A stretch of 64,000 nt of DNA from JAGVSR01 sp031413815 (GCA_031413815.1 JANOFU010000095.1:1-64000), one strand, 5' to 3'; positions 25,479 through 35,086 are shown, numbered from the stretch's first letter. Notes: generated from the letters alone by a model not told the origin. Numbers and translations are program-made.

Positions 25479-26609
25479 ATGAGTGTGCTCAACCAAGACG
25501 CTGGCGAACTGCTTTTGAGAGGCTACGCGTGGTGGACGCGCGAGCTGTCGAGCCTCGTGCCAGGCAAAGTGAAAGACTCATGGCGCGAGGACAAGCCGGA
25601 TGCCGTCGTGGTGGTGGAGAACGGCCGCATCCAGTTGAGCAGCGCACGCTGGTCCGGGCCGGGCACACCCACCGCCGGTTCCGAAGATGCAGGTGACGCT
25701 TGCTGGAACCGCATCGCGCAATTGGCCAAGTCCCGGCGGCCCGCGCAGGTGCACGTGCTCGTGCCGTATGCGGCGTGCCTCGTCCGCAATCTGGACGTGC
25801 CAGCCGCCGCCCGTACCAACGCCGCCAGCATTCTGGCGCTCGATCTGGAGCGCGCGATGCCTTTTGACCTGGCGGACGTTTACACCGCGCACGTCATCGA
25901 CCCCATCAAACCCTCACCCGGCATGGTCCGGTTGAGCCAACTGATCGTCAAGCGCGACAAAGTCGATCCCATCGTTGCGCGCATTGTGGCGGCTGGTGCC
26001 AAAGTAACGCGCATCGGCTGCCTCTCCCCAGACGGAACGCGGCCGCTTGATCTGAATTTTCTAGCAAACTTGAGTGCCGGTATCTCCGGACAACGCTCGG
26101 CCTCAACGCCGCTGCGCACGCTGAGTGTGATGACAGCAGCGCTGGCGCTGTCGGCGATCTGGATTTCGGTTGACCGCCATGAAACAGCTGTGGCTGATCT
26201 TGACGGGCAGCTGGCGGCGGCACGGTCACGTATCGCTTCGGTTGACCAAACACGCACGCAAGCCAGTACACGGATGGCGGATGTGACGGCAATCTCGCAG
26301 GTCAAGGCCAGCCGGATAGACACGGTCCGCGTAGTCGAAGAACTGACGCGCATCCTTCCAGATTCAGCTTGGCTCACCGAACTCAGCATCAAAGACGGGG
26401 CTGTCGATCTGAGCGGATTTGCCAAGCAGGCCGCGGCCCTCGTGCCCGTACTCGAACAATCATCGCTGTTTGCGGACGTTGCTCTCACGGCCCCTGTCAC
26501 GCTTGATGCAACGCGCAACCAAGAACGCTTCAGTTTCCGGCTCCGTTTGCGAGAGACACGTCCCGCGGAGCCGGATACTCCGGTGCCCAGCGAGGGGGCA
26601 TTGCCATGA
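25479..26609 (+). CDS. gspL: Type II secretion GspL-like protein with PilN-type domain
   Basis: 376 residues from the ATG at 25479 (the frame is open further upstream; an ATG at 25359 is less likely). N-terminal actin-like cytoplasmic domain, a transmembrane helix near residues 213-230 (SVMTAALALSAIWIS), then a periplasmic coiled coil and PilN-like ferredoxin fold. It would join the GspE ATPase to GspM. The 145-base gap to gspE must hold the divergent promoters. It overlaps gspM by ATGA. Identification rests on domain order and position, as GspL is poorly conserved. Confidence 0.78.
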   Translation: MSVLNQDAGELLLRGYAWWTRELSSLVPGKVKDSWREDKPDAVVVVENGRIQLSSARWSGPGTPTAGSEDAGDACWNRIAQLAKSRRPAQVHVLVPYAACLVRNLDVPAAARTNAASILALDLERAMPFDLADVYTAHVIDPIKPSPGMVRLSQLIVKRDKVDPIVARIVAAGAKVTRIGCLSPDGTRPLDLNFLANLSAGISGQRSASTPLRTLSVMTAALALSAIWISVDRHETAVADLDGQLAAARSRIASVDQTRTQASTRMADVTAISQVKASRIDTVRVVEELTRILPDSAWLTELSIKDGAVDLSGFAKQAAALVPVLEQSSLFADVALTAPVTLDATRNQERFSFRLRLRETRPAEPDTPVPSEGALP

Positions 26610-27166
26610 CCCTGCTCAAAAGCCTTCTCAGCAAATCAGTCGCTCTCGGATTGCTGGCCCTGATCCTTGCGGGTTTGGCCATTGGCATCGTGCAGCCGCT
26701 CGCCCAGCGACTCACCACCGCCCAAGAGCTCATCGCACAGCAGCGGATTTTGCTCAGCCGGTTGACGGCCCCCGCACAGCCCGCTGCGGCGGATATTGCG
26801 ACAGCGCCGGCAAATCCGGACACGGCAGCCATTGTGTTCCTCAAAGGTGACAGCGATGCGGGCCGGATCGCGGGACTGCAATCGCGCGTCGATGAAATTG
26901 CACAACAGGCGGGTGCCCGGTTGAGCAGCACGCAGGTGATGACTCCGCGCGAAACAGGCGGGCTGAGACTATTGGGCATCGAAACCCAGTTCAGTGCCAA
27001 CTTGGACCAATTGCAGCGGATCTTGTTTGAACTGGAAACCCAGAAACCCTACCTTCTCATCGAATCGCTGAACGTGACGCGGGCAGCCGATGCCGAGACG
27101 ATCGAGCGGCCTGCCCTCGACATCAGGATCGGCGTAGCGGGCGCTGCAGAGCGCAAGAAGGGTTAG
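26606..27166 (+). CDS. gspM: Type II secretion GspM-like protein
   Basis: 186 residues. One transmembrane helix (about 10-30), a periplasmic coiled coil, and a small ferredoxin-like domain with IETQFSANLDQLQRILFELE and LLIESLNVTRA, as in GspM/PilO. It couples to GspL by an ATGA overlap and lies 2 bases before the next gene. Confidence 0.8.
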   Translation: MTLLKSLLSKSVALGLLALILAGLAIGIVQPLAQRLTTAQELIAQQRILLSRLTAPAQPAAADIATAPANPDTAAIVFLKGDSDAGRIAGLQSRVDEIAQQAGARLSSTQVMTPRETGGLRLLGIETQFSANLDQLQRILFELETQKPYLLIESLNVTRAADAETIERPALDIRIGVAGAAERKKG

Positions 27167-27168
27167 CG

Positions 27169-27753
27169 ATGGCGAGTTCAAGTCAGCGGCTGGCAACCCT
27201 GTTCATGGCGCTTCTCGTCGCCGGTCTTGCCGCGCTCAATTGGCAGCTGTCGCAGGCCCCCATCGACGTGTCGGCGATTGCGCCGCCTTTGGATACTGGG
27301 GTCCAACCTGCAACGGTGACGCCGCCGGATAGCATGCCACCGCGACTTCAGTCCCTGTCCGAGCTGCCAGAGACGTTGGCGCGGCCATTGTTTCAACCTG
27401 GCCGGCGGCCGCAGCACGTCGCAGCAAAACCCGTTGCCGAACCTCAGCCGGAGCCTGCGCCGTCCGTTGACGCCGCACCGGAAGCGCCGCCGCCCAGTGC
27501 AGATGGATTTCGCCTCGTCGGTATGATGCGCAAGGGCGAGAAAGATAAGCGTGTTCTCATCCGGTCGCCGTCGTCAGCGCAAGCGACGTGGCTTGAAACG
27601 GGTGCGGAGATTGATGGATGGCGCGTTGACCTGATCGGCAAAGACCGCGTGCTGCTGACCAAAGATCGCGGCGAGACGGAGCTTCTGCTGCACGCGGCAC
27701 CAGTGGAAAAAACCGGCGCAGACCCGGCAGCGGCCCCTCGCAGAGTCAGGTGA
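27169..27753 (+). CDS. Type II secretion GspC/GspN-like protein
   Basis: 194 residues. N-terminal transmembrane helix (about 8-25), a Pro/Ala-rich linker (about 30-110), and a C-terminal homology-region-like beta domain (FRLVGMMRKGEKDKRVLI ... WLETGAEIDGWRVDLI in two parts). This layout matches GspC, which contacts the secretin; GspN-type proteins look similar and I cannot decide between them. No PDZ domain follows. Last gene of the rightward gspLM unit, and convergent with the SCO-cytochrome gene. Confidence 0.68.
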   Translation: MASSSQRLATLFMALLVAGLAALNWQLSQAPIDVSAIAPPLDTGVQPATVTPPDSMPPRLQSLSELPETLARPLFQPGRRPQHVAAKPVAEPQPEPAPSVDAAPEAPPPSADGFRLVGMMRKGEKDKRVLIRSPSSAQATWLETGAEIDGWRVDLIGKDRVLLTKDRGETELLLHAAPVEKTGADPAAAPRRVR

Positions 27754-27765
27754 AGATGCACCTTC

Positions 27766-28791
27766 CTATTGAGCCGATCGAACATCACCGTGGACGCTCT
27801 GGTTTGCGGCCGCCTTGCCGGACTTCGCCGCCAGATATGTCATCAGGTCTGCAACATCGCCTGGCGACAGATTGAGGTTCGGCATCTTCGTGCCTGGAAA
27901 CTCGGCATCCAACGCCACCGCGATGGGGTCTTTTCGCGCGCGCATGTCATCCGGCGCCATCAGGAATGACGTCAACCACCCATGATCGCGGCGCGCCGTG
28001 ACGCCCGCCAAGTCGGGCCCGACGCGCGTGCCCTCGCCAATCGTGTGACACGCAGCGCACGCCTTCAGAAACAGCCCTTGTCCAGGCGTGTCGCTCAAAA
28101 CAACGGGCGGGGCAGGTGCGGCAGCCACCGTGACGGGTTGGACCTGTTCCCGCCAGACAGGATCCATCTCGCGAATGGCCGCCGCGAGCTGTTCGAGATC
28201 TGTAAAGGCCGAATTGCGTCCCCATTCTCCGGTTGCGTCGTTGCCCAGCATCACGTCGTTGCGATGCTCAGCGAGGGACCGGCTGCGCTCGCCGAGCTTG
28301 TGCCGGATGAGATCAATGTCATCGGGCTTTCCTGTCAGAAACAGCCAGCCGGGTCCGGCATTATAAGTTTCGGCATATTTTTTGAGAGTATCTGGCCCAT
28401 CGAGCAGAGGATCGAGCGTGATTGAGTAGAAGAAAATATCCCGGCCGACGCGGTCACCGAGCATGTCTTTCACTTGGGAGAGGCGGGCGGTCGTGAGCGG
28501 GCAGATGTTGGAACAACTCGAATAGAAAAAGTTGATGACGACGATTTTGTCTTTGATCAGGTCGTCGTAAAATTTCAGTTCGCGGCCATCATGAGTCACA
28601 ACGGGCAAGTTGGGAAAGTAGGTTTCATTCCACGGCGAGCGGGGGTTGCCCGGAGAGGGGGGCGCCGCCAATGCCACAAACGCAAGTACGGCAACTGCGA
28701 CAGCGATCGCAACGGCCACCGGCCACGGCAGCTTTGCCTGAGTCCAACTGACCTCACCGATGTCCGGCATCACGCACAACATCCCTTTCAT
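27766..28791 (-). CDS. SCO1/SenC copper protein fused to a C-terminal cytochrome c domain
   Basis: 341 residues. An N-terminal membrane anchor (about 24-45) precedes a SCO domain with the copper-binding pair FFYSSCSNICPLT (CxxxC) and a candidate third ligand His in SLAEHRNDVMLGND. A class I cytochrome c follows with FLKACAACHTIGEG (CxxCH) and a distal Met candidate in PGTKMPNLNLSPGD. SCO proteins deliver copper to oxidases in the periplasm. It starts 9 bases after the multicopper oxidase stop, so the two form one unit. It may load or reoxidise that enzyme. An internal start at 28770 is possible. Confidence 0.88.
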   Translation of the reverse strand: MKGMLCVMPDIGEVSWTQAKLPWPVAVAIAVAVAVLAFVALAAPPSPGNPRSPWNETYFPNLPVVTHDGRELKFYDDLIKDKIVVINFFYSSCSNICPLTTARLSQVKDMLGDRVGRDIFFYSITLDPLLDGPDTLKKYAETYNAGPGWLFLTGKPDDIDLIRHKLGERSRSLAEHRNDVMLGNDATGEWGRNSAFTDLEQLAAAIREMDPVWREQVQPVTVAAAPAPPVVLSDTPGQGLFLKACAACHTIGEGTRVGPDLAGVTARRDHGWLTSFLMAPDDMRARKDPIAVALDAEFPGTKMPNLNLSPGDVADLMTYLAAKSGKAAANQSVHGDVRSAQ

Positions 28792-28800
28792 CGGCGCGAG

Positions 28801-31071
28801 CTATTTCTTCGCTACATTCCGCGGCCGCGGATCGCCTTCGGGTAAAATCTCAGGTGTTGCAAACGTGATTCCATCGGGCGACGGAATGGGCGTTGGCGAA
28901 ACGGCAAGTTGCATCGGCCCCGTGCCACCCAGCACTTGGTAGCGCAGCAGCATGCCGAAATCTTCGTGCACAGTGTTGTGGCAGTGATTGACGTAGGACC
29001 CGCCGAACTCACCAAACTGCACTTGGAATTTCACCGTGCCGCCGGGCCGCAAACGCCATACATCCTTTCGAGCAAGGCGCTCTGTCGGTGGCAGATACGC
29101 GCCGCCGCGATTGATGGTGACACCTTCTTCAAAGTGAAGGTGGATCGGATGGTCCCATCCGCCGCCGGTCGTGTATGTCCAGTGTTCGACTTCGCCCGGT
29201 TTCGGGATCAGCATCGAAATGCGATTGGCGTTGAGAGAATGCGTCGCCTCGCCGTTGACGCGAATGACCCAGGGTAGGAAGTCCTTGTCTTCGCAGCTTG
29301 GCACGCAGTTGCTGTCGACCCGGTTGAGCTCATTGTGCTTGAACTCGACATGACGCGTGCGCACCGGCTGGACGATGGGGATTTGCTGAGTGAGTGTGGA
29401 CGGAACGCGGCTGCGGTCATTGGCCGTCGCATAGTGCGTGACGCCTGGTACATCGACGCTGGCCACTTGTCCGGCAATGCGGAACTCCAGCAACGGTCCG
29501 ACAGCCGGATCTTGAGAATCTCCCGCGAGTGCAGCTCCAATCGACAGCTTCTCGTCGGGCTTGCGGCCATTGCGCTGCTTCAGCAAATTGACGAGCCGGA
29601 TCTTGTCGCCAACTTTGAACTGCGAGAAGTCGACGACAATGTCGTAGCGCTCGGCCGTGCCCTGTTGGTCCAACTCACTGAGCTTGATGGGATTGACGAC
29701 GAAGTTGCCGTCATTAGCGATAAAGTCAAAGCTCACGGCACGGCCGCGGGCATCGACGAGTGCGAGCTGGAGGAAGCGCGCCATGCAGGCGTTGAGCAGC
29801 CGGAACCGGTACTTGCGCGGCAGAACCTCGAAGAACGGCGCGAAGGTCTGGTTGACCAGCATGATGTCGCCGAGGAAGCCGTCGGTGTCGAAAATATCGA
29901 AGAACAGCTGGCCATCAGGCTTCGTCGCAGCGTCGGAGATCATCAAGTTGACGTCGAAATCGAGGTTGCCGTAGTCGAGCAGTGTGCCGCTCGGCAGCCG
30001 CAGATTGACGCCATCGTCGAGTTCTTCATGGCCGCGATCTGGGCCGCTGTAGTAATTCACGCCGCCAAGATTGCCCTTGTAGACATTCTCGGCGGTGAAG
30101 AAAAAGCGGTGATCGTGGAACCACATAGTGCCTTGCAATTCGCGGAAGTCTCCCGGCACGAGTGTCAGGCCGCCATTGCCATTGGGACCCGACGCACGCC
30201 GGTCAGTTCCCAATTTGTTGATCTTGTCGCGGCGGGCGAGCGTCGTGCCCCAGCGGTAGTCAAAGAACGTGCCGGGGAAGTGATACGCGTTGTTGGCGCC
30301 GTCGCTTTCCGCGCCGTTATGAGCATTGTGGAAATGCGTCGCGATCTCGTTGCGGCCAAATCCGTTGTTCTGGTGCCGGTCGACCGGCAGATTGTTGTAC
30401 ATCCGGAACAGGATCGGCTCGCCATAGCGGCCCTTGATCAGCGGCGGAATGGCCCGGCCACGGGCAAACCGTCCGGCTCCGCAGCTCCAAATGCTATTGG
30501 GATGTTGCGGCGGCATGTTGTCGTGGAAATACGTGTCGGCCTCGCACTGTCCCATCGACAGCACGTAAGCGACTTTGGGGAAGAACTCATCCCAGCGCTG
30601 ATGCGCGAAGAACTCGCCAGGTGGGCGGCCTTCCATCGGTCCGCGCCCGGTGAGGGGATTGACGAACCGAGGATCGCCGCCCGGCACGGCGCTGAAATCG
30701 GTGTGATAGGACAGCCGCTTTGCGCTCGGCTCAGAGGAGCCAATGGGGAACTGTGCATGACCTTCCGGACTACGCGTCAACGGAGTGGGTTGAAGGACCT
30801 CCAGCCGGTGCAGCGCCTGTGAAAACTTCGTTGCGCCAAATAACGGACTGCGAGGTGTGCCCGTCGGCACATCGGCAAACGCACTGCGGGCAAACGGGCT
30901 AAGCCCGTTCTTGAGCGCCAGCACGCCCCCCATGGTCAGCGTTCCCCAGCGTACCAGATCGCGGCGGGTGATTTGGCCGTGGGACAGCGCCTTGACGATC
31001 TCCGCCCGGTTGTTGCGGGCGTCCTGCGCTTCTTTTTGGCGGCGGCGGGATTCGCGGTGATCAATATACAT
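28801..31071 (-). CDS. Tat-exported multicopper oxidase
   Basis: 756 residues from the ATG at 31071, with AGAGGG 9-14 bases upstream. A twin-arginine signal (ITRRDLVRWGTLTMGGVLAL, about residues 47-66) is set behind a basic N-terminal extension. All four copper motifs are present: THFHNAHN (about 245), WFHDHRFFF (about 318), HPIHLHF (about 645) and VNHCHNTVHEDFGML (about 698), so a type 1 and a trinuclear centre can form. The family oxidises phenols or metals (Cu, Fe, Mn) with O2. It is larger than laccase-like CotA. It sits inside the gsp cluster on the opposite strand, upstream of the SCO-cytochrome gene. Cargo of the type II system is a plausible inference. Confidence 0.92.
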   Translation of the reverse strand: MYIDHRESRRRQKEAQDARNNRAEIVKALSHGQITRRDLVRWGTLTMGGVLALKNGLSPFARSAFADVPTGTPRSPLFGATKFSQALHRLEVLQPTPLTRSPEGHAQFPIGSSEPSAKRLSYHTDFSAVPGGDPRFVNPLTGRGPMEGRPPGEFFAHQRWDEFFPKVAYVLSMGQCEADTYFHDNMPPQHPNSIWSCGAGRFARGRAIPPLIKGRYGEPILFRMYNNLPVDRHQNNGFGRNEIATHFHNAHNGAESDGANNAYHFPGTFFDYRWGTTLARRDKINKLGTDRRASGPNGNGGLTLVPGDFRELQGTMWFHDHRFFFTAENVYKGNLGGVNYYSGPDRGHEELDDGVNLRLPSGTLLDYGNLDFDVNLMISDAATKPDGQLFFDIFDTDGFLGDIMLVNQTFAPFFEVLPRKYRFRLLNACMARFLQLALVDARGRAVSFDFIANDGNFVVNPIKLSELDQQGTAERYDIVVDFSQFKVGDKIRLVNLLKQRNGRKPDEKLSIGAALAGDSQDPAVGPLLEFRIAGQVASVDVPGVTHYATANDRSRVPSTLTQQIPIVQPVRTRHVEFKHNELNRVDSNCVPSCEDKDFLPWVIRVNGEATHSLNANRISMLIPKPGEVEHWTYTTGGGWDHPIHLHFEEGVTINRGGAYLPPTERLARKDVWRLRPGGTVKFQVQFGEFGGSYVNHCHNTVHEDFGMLLRYQVLGGTGPMQLAVSPTPIPSPDGITFATPEILPEGDPRPRNVAKK

Positions 31072-31478
31072 CTCAGCAACCCTCTGGATTGCACCAGCCG
31101 CCAAAACGGCGGCTGCGCCCTCGTTGTCCTATTCCCGGGCCAATTCCCGGAGACCAGAGCCTGGCACGCCCAATCGACAGTTGAGGAAAACGGGTCGATG
31201 GCGGCCAGCTGGCAGGTCGGCGCGTCAACGCCGCAAGGACAGTCCGAAAAGTAAAATGCGCTCAGTCCAGACACCGGGCCACGGACCTAGGTCTGAGACC
31301 TAGGACCCTGCTTTCACAGGTGACCTTAGGCGCGCCGTGCACCTGACCGCCGCTGGGTGTGCACAACCTTCAATTTGGTGCTGGCCGGCAACGCCCCTCG
31401 CTCGACTCCCAAACCCGAATCGATGCGGTCTCGTCTGGCCAAGGCCAAACCGCTTTTTTGGGGCCGGATTTTTTACTC
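31072..31478. promoter_or_regulatory. Divergent control region with a 19-bp perfect palindrome
   Basis: 407 bases without a gene between the leftward multicopper oxidase and rightward gspD. CCTAGGTCT-G-AGACCTAGG at 31286-31304 is a perfect odd palindrome, about 215 bases from the oxidase start and 175 from gspD. Its place and symmetry suit a dimeric regulator controlling one or both units. I cannot name the regulator. Confidence 0.55.
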
Positions 31479-33851
31479 ATGTCTTTGAATTCACGGCGCA
31501 GTTTCAAAGTACTCACCAGCTGGCCAGCGCACGCATTTCGCGTGACACTGACCGGCGCTATTGCGGTTGTGCTGTCGGGGTGCGGTTTGCATTTCGAGCA
31601 ACTGTCGCTGCCAACGCCCATCGGCGGGTCACCCGTTCAAACGGGATCAGTGAACAACCCGAAGGGCACAGCGCTCGGCGATCCCGCGACGCCCGGTGCA
31701 AACCAGCCTCATGTTTACGAAGGCAGCGGCCAGTTCACACGCCCGGCCAACACCACATCCGCGCAAGGAAAAGCGCTGGCCGCCGTCAGCGGCGAGGGGG
31801 TCACGCTGGATCTTGTCAACGCCAGCATCGCGGAAGCCGCCAAGGCAGTTCTCGGCGACGTTCTCGGTGTGCCATTTATCGTGAGCGATCAAGTCAAGGG
31901 CTCGGTCACCCTTCAAACGACGAAGCCCGTCAGCAAGGACGGTCTTATTGAAATTTTTGAATCCGTACTCGCCACCAATGGCGCGGCCCTCGCCGTCGAT
32001 GCGGGCATCTACAAAGTCGTTTCCCGCGATGAGGCCATAACGGCTGGCCGTCCGGTCGCCACGCGCGGTTCTTCCGCACCCAGAGGCCCCGGGCTTAGCA
32101 CCGAAATCGTGCCGTTAAAGTACGTTTCCGCCACGGAAATGGAACGCATTCTGTCCTCCGTCGCCCCGCAAAGCGCCATCGCCAGGGTGGACAGTGCGCG
32201 CAATCTTCTGGTCCTTACGGGCACACGTGGCGAGCTTGCCTCCATGGTCGAAACCGTCCGGGTGTTCGATGTCGATTGGATGCGCGGCATGTCGTTTGGC
32301 ATCTTCCCGATCGACACCCATGACGTTGAGGCCATTGCACAAGAACTCGACACGATTTTCGCCAACGATCAGCAGGGCCCGACCAAAGGCATCGTGCGGT
32401 TTGTGCCCAATGCGCGCATGAAATCGATCATTGTGATCACGTCGCGCCCCGAATACCTGAAGAAGGCCGAGACCTGGATCAAACGTATCGATCTGGCGAG
32501 CGAAGCCACCGAAAAGCGCGCCTTTGTCTACCATGTGCGCTACCGGCCGGTGCAGGAAGTGGCCCAACTGTTGCAGAAGATTTACAGCACGCGGGGACAA
32601 AATCAGACGGCGGTGCGCGATCCACTGGCAACAGCGCCGATCACGGAAGCGCCCCTAACGGCCGCCGACTTCCCGCCCGTTCCGTCCGTTGCCACGCGGT
32701 CGCGCGCACCGGGCGGCATCGCAGCTCCACCCGCTGGGCCATTACCATTTGATCCTGCCGCGTCGGGCCCACAGGCCCCGGCGACTCAGGGGGCTGCACC
32801 AGCGCAAGCCGGGGCTGGAGCTGTAACAGCGCCCGCCCTCGACGACGGCAGCGTCACTCCGGCGGCCGCGCCCAGCGGGACGTTGGCTCAGCTGCCTCCC
32901 GATGACCGCAACTCCGGCATTTCGATTGTCGCCGACGAAACCAACAACTCGGTTGTTGTTTCCGCGACCCCGTCGGAGATCAAACGCATCAAGCACGTGC
33001 TTGCTGAAATCGACACCCTGCCGCAGCAGGTCTTGATCGAAGCCACCATCGCTGAGGTGACACTCAACGACGACTTGAAGTTCGGCCTGCGCTGGTTCTT
33101 TGAGCGCGGCGGCAACGAGTTCAAGCTGACCGATACCCTGGGACCAGGAGGCGCGATTGGGGCAATCGCACCCGCCTTCGCTGGGTTTTCTTACTTCTTG
33201 AACACCAGCAACGCCAAGATTGCGCTGAACGCCTTGGCTGACATCACCAACGTCAACGTCGTGTCGTCGCCGTCGCTGATGGTGTTGAACAACAAGCGCG
33301 CGACCCTTCAGATCGGCGATGAAGTGCCTGTCGCGACCCAGGCCGCCGTCAGCGTTATCACGCCGGATGCGCCGATCGTGAACGCCATCACATTCCGCGA
33401 AACTGGTGTGCTTCTGAACATCATCCCACGCATCAGCGACGATGGCCGCGTACTGCTCGATATCGAGCAAGAGGTGAGCGACGTCAAATCTACCACCTCT
33501 TCGACCATCAATTCACCGACGATCCAACAGCGGCGCATCAAAACGACTGTGTCCGTCGACGATGGCGGCAGCATCGTTCTGGCTGGATTGATGCAGGACA
33601 CCGCCACCCGCAAACGCCAGCAAGTGCCTCTGGTCGGCGATATCCCACTGGTCGGCAACCTGTTCAAGAACAAGGACGACGAGATCAGGCGGACCGAGCT
33701 TCTGATAACCATCACGCCCCACGTTGTGAAGGACGATGCACAAATCGGTATGATTGCCGCCGAGTTCCGGGATAGGTTGAACTTCTCGACCCGGCCGCAG
33801 CGGGCCACGCCCCCCGAACACAAAGAAGCGCTGGACCGGATCGTGCGCTGA
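31479..33851 (+). CDS. gspD: Type II secretion outer-membrane secretin GspD
   Basis: 790 residues from the ATG at 31479 (the frame is open to 31359). The N-terminus has a lipobox (VVLSGCG), so it is probably a lipoprotein needing no separate pilotin. N0-N3 modules follow (about 60-480), and a Pro/Ala-rich insert (about 395-475) sits before the last module. The C-terminal secretin domain has VPLVGDIPLVGNLFKNKDDE and TELLITITPHVV. It forms the outer-membrane channel. It lies 3.7 kb from the gspC-like gene, the copper genes being between. Confidence 0.95.
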   Translation: MSLNSRRSFKVLTSWPAHAFRVTLTGAIAVVLSGCGLHFEQLSLPTPIGGSPVQTGSVNNPKGTALGDPATPGANQPHVYEGSGQFTRPANTTSAQGKALAAVSGEGVTLDLVNASIAEAAKAVLGDVLGVPFIVSDQVKGSVTLQTTKPVSKDGLIEIFESVLATNGAALAVDAGIYKVVSRDEAITAGRPVATRGSSAPRGPGLSTEIVPLKYVSATEMERILSSVAPQSAIARVDSARNLLVLTGTRGELASMVETVRVFDVDWMRGMSFGIFPIDTHDVEAIAQELDTIFANDQQGPTKGIVRFVPNARMKSIIVITSRPEYLKKAETWIKRIDLASEATEKRAFVYHVRYRPVQEVAQLLQKIYSTRGQNQTAVRDPLATAPITEAPLTAADFPPVPSVATRSRAPGGIAAPPAGPLPFDPAASGPQAPATQGAAPAQAGAGAVTAPALDDGSVTPAAAPSGTLAQLPPDDRNSGISIVADETNNSVVVSATPSEIKRIKHVLAEIDTLPQQVLIEATIAEVTLNDDLKFGLRWFFERGGNEFKLTDTLGPGGAIGAIAPAFAGFSYFLNTSNAKIALNALADITNVNVVSSPSLMVLNNKRATLQIGDEVPVATQAAVSVITPDAPIVNAITFRETGVLLNIIPRISDDGRVLLDIEQEVSDVKSTTSSTINSPTIQQRRIKTTVSVDDGGSIVLAGLMQDTATRKRQQVPLVGDIPLVGNLFKNKDDEIRRTELLITITPHVVKDDAQIGMIAAEFRDRLNFSTRPQRATPPEHKEALDRIVR

Positions 33852-33882
33852 GTTGGTTTTAGAGTTTTGCGCGGCGGTTGCG

Positions 33883-34752
33883 ATGCCTTTACTCTCTCGC
33901 AAGTTTGCACGGCTGAAAGACGACAAGGGCTTCATCCTTGTTGTGGTGCTTGGCATGTGCACGGTGCTTGCGTTGCTGGGCGCAGGATTTGCCGCCGCCA
34001 TCCGCGGCGACCTGAGAACGACCGCAATTGCCTTGGAAACAACCAAGGCCCGCAGCATTGCGGAGGCTGGCATTGCGCTGGCCATCCTCGACCTTCGCAA
34101 TGAACCAAAGTCCGGTCCGGCCCAGCGCCGTTTCCCCTTAGATGGAACGGCCACCGGCTGTCAGTTCGACGCGGACGGCTCAGCGTTAATTGTCCAGATT
34201 GAAGACGAGGGCGGCAAGGTCAACCTCAACACGCCCAACACCCGGCTGCTCGCTGTCTTGTTTGCGGGGCTGGGGGCCGCACCTGATGTGGCACAAGCCC
34301 TTACACGAGAGCGGGGAGTGTCGCGCTTTGCATCCATCGAGGACCTCGATCAGATCCGCGGGCTGCCGCCTGAGATTCTGTCCCAGGCCAAGGCGATTGT
34401 GACGGTCCATTCCGCATCCGTTGGCGTGGACGCGGTGATGGCATCCTCCACACTCAAAGCCGCACTCAAGGCGGGCGTGGACAAGATTGGAGACAGCGGT
34501 GCGGTGCAAACGATCAGCGGCACCTTCGGCGACGACGTCCTGGCCGAATTCACGTCCCGCTCCACAAACTCACACTACACCGTGCGAAGTATGGGCCAAC
34601 TCGCCAATGGCACCCGCAGCGTGACAGAAGCCATTGTCAAAGTACCGGAGACGGCCAACGGTGAGGTTTCCCTGCAGCACTGGAGGCGAGGCAGTATCCG
34701 CGCGCCAAACGACGGTCTGCTGACGGCCGCGGCCAGCGGCAAACCGTGCTAA
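33883..34752 (+). CDS. gspK: Type II secretion minor pseudopilin GspK-like
   Basis: 289 residues from the ATG at 33883. Prepilin motif DKGFILVVVLGMCTVLALLG with Val in place of Glu at +5, as is usual for GspK. The SAM-like region has EDEGGKVNLNTPNTRLL, the classic GspK signature, and a later FASIEDLDQIRGLPPE helix pair. It caps the pseudopilus tip. 31 bases after gspD. Confidence 0.9.
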   Translation: MPLLSRKFARLKDDKGFILVVVLGMCTVLALLGAGFAAAIRGDLRTTAIALETTKARSIAEAGIALAILDLRNEPKSGPAQRRFPLDGTATGCQFDADGSALIVQIEDEGGKVNLNTPNTRLLAVLFAGLGAAPDVAQALTRERGVSRFASIEDLDQIRGLPPEILSQAKAIVTVHSASVGVDAVMASSTLKAALKAGVDKIGDSGAVQTISGTFGDDVLAEFTSRSTNSHYTVRSMGQLANGTRSVTEAIVKVPETANGEVSLQHWRRGSIRAPNDGLLTAAASGKPC

Positions 34753-34759
34753 ACCGCGC

Positions 34760-35086
34760 TTACTTTAAGATCTCGTAACCCGGTTGATACCGGTAGGGCC
34801 GTGGCTCGGCTGAATAGAAGTGCTGGGCCCCTGCCTGTGAATGGGCGTGACGCAGGCGCTGTGTGCAATACCGCTTGCCGTTGATCTCCCAATAGCAATA
34901 GGAGCCGCAATATTCTTCGCCACGATGATAGTAGCAGCCGCGGCCCTCAGTCAGCGGCAACGGCGCCCCATACTCACCAACGTCGCCGCCCGCATGGCTT
35001 GGCGTTGGGAATGCCATCACGCCTGCCACAACAAAGGGCATCAGCGGCACGAAGAAAGCACGTTTCAGGAAAGAGATAAGGTTCAT
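34760..35086 (-). CDS. Small secreted cysteine-rich protein
   Basis: 108 residues. A signal peptide (about 1-31, ending PSHA-GGD) precedes a Cys/Tyr-rich stretch, GCYYHRGEEYCGSYCYWEI, with a further Cys in GKRYCTQRL. Four Cys would give two disulfides. It is on the opposite strand within the gsp cluster, convergent with gspK (7 bases) and divergent from the prepilin peptidase. No family recognised; secreted cargo or an accessory factor are both possible. Confidence 0.6.
   Translation of the reverse strand: MNLISFLKRAFFVPLMPFVVAGVMAFPTPSHAGGDVGEYGAPLPLTEGRGCYYHRGEEYCGSYCYWEINGKRYCTQRLRHAHSQAGAQHFYSAEPRPYRYQPGYEILK

Noticed and set aside
29335..30822. Long open frame antisense to the multicopper oxidase
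   Set aside because: It mirrors codon bias of the GC-rich oxidase gene, has no family motif, and the oxidase on the other strand has all four copper motifs.
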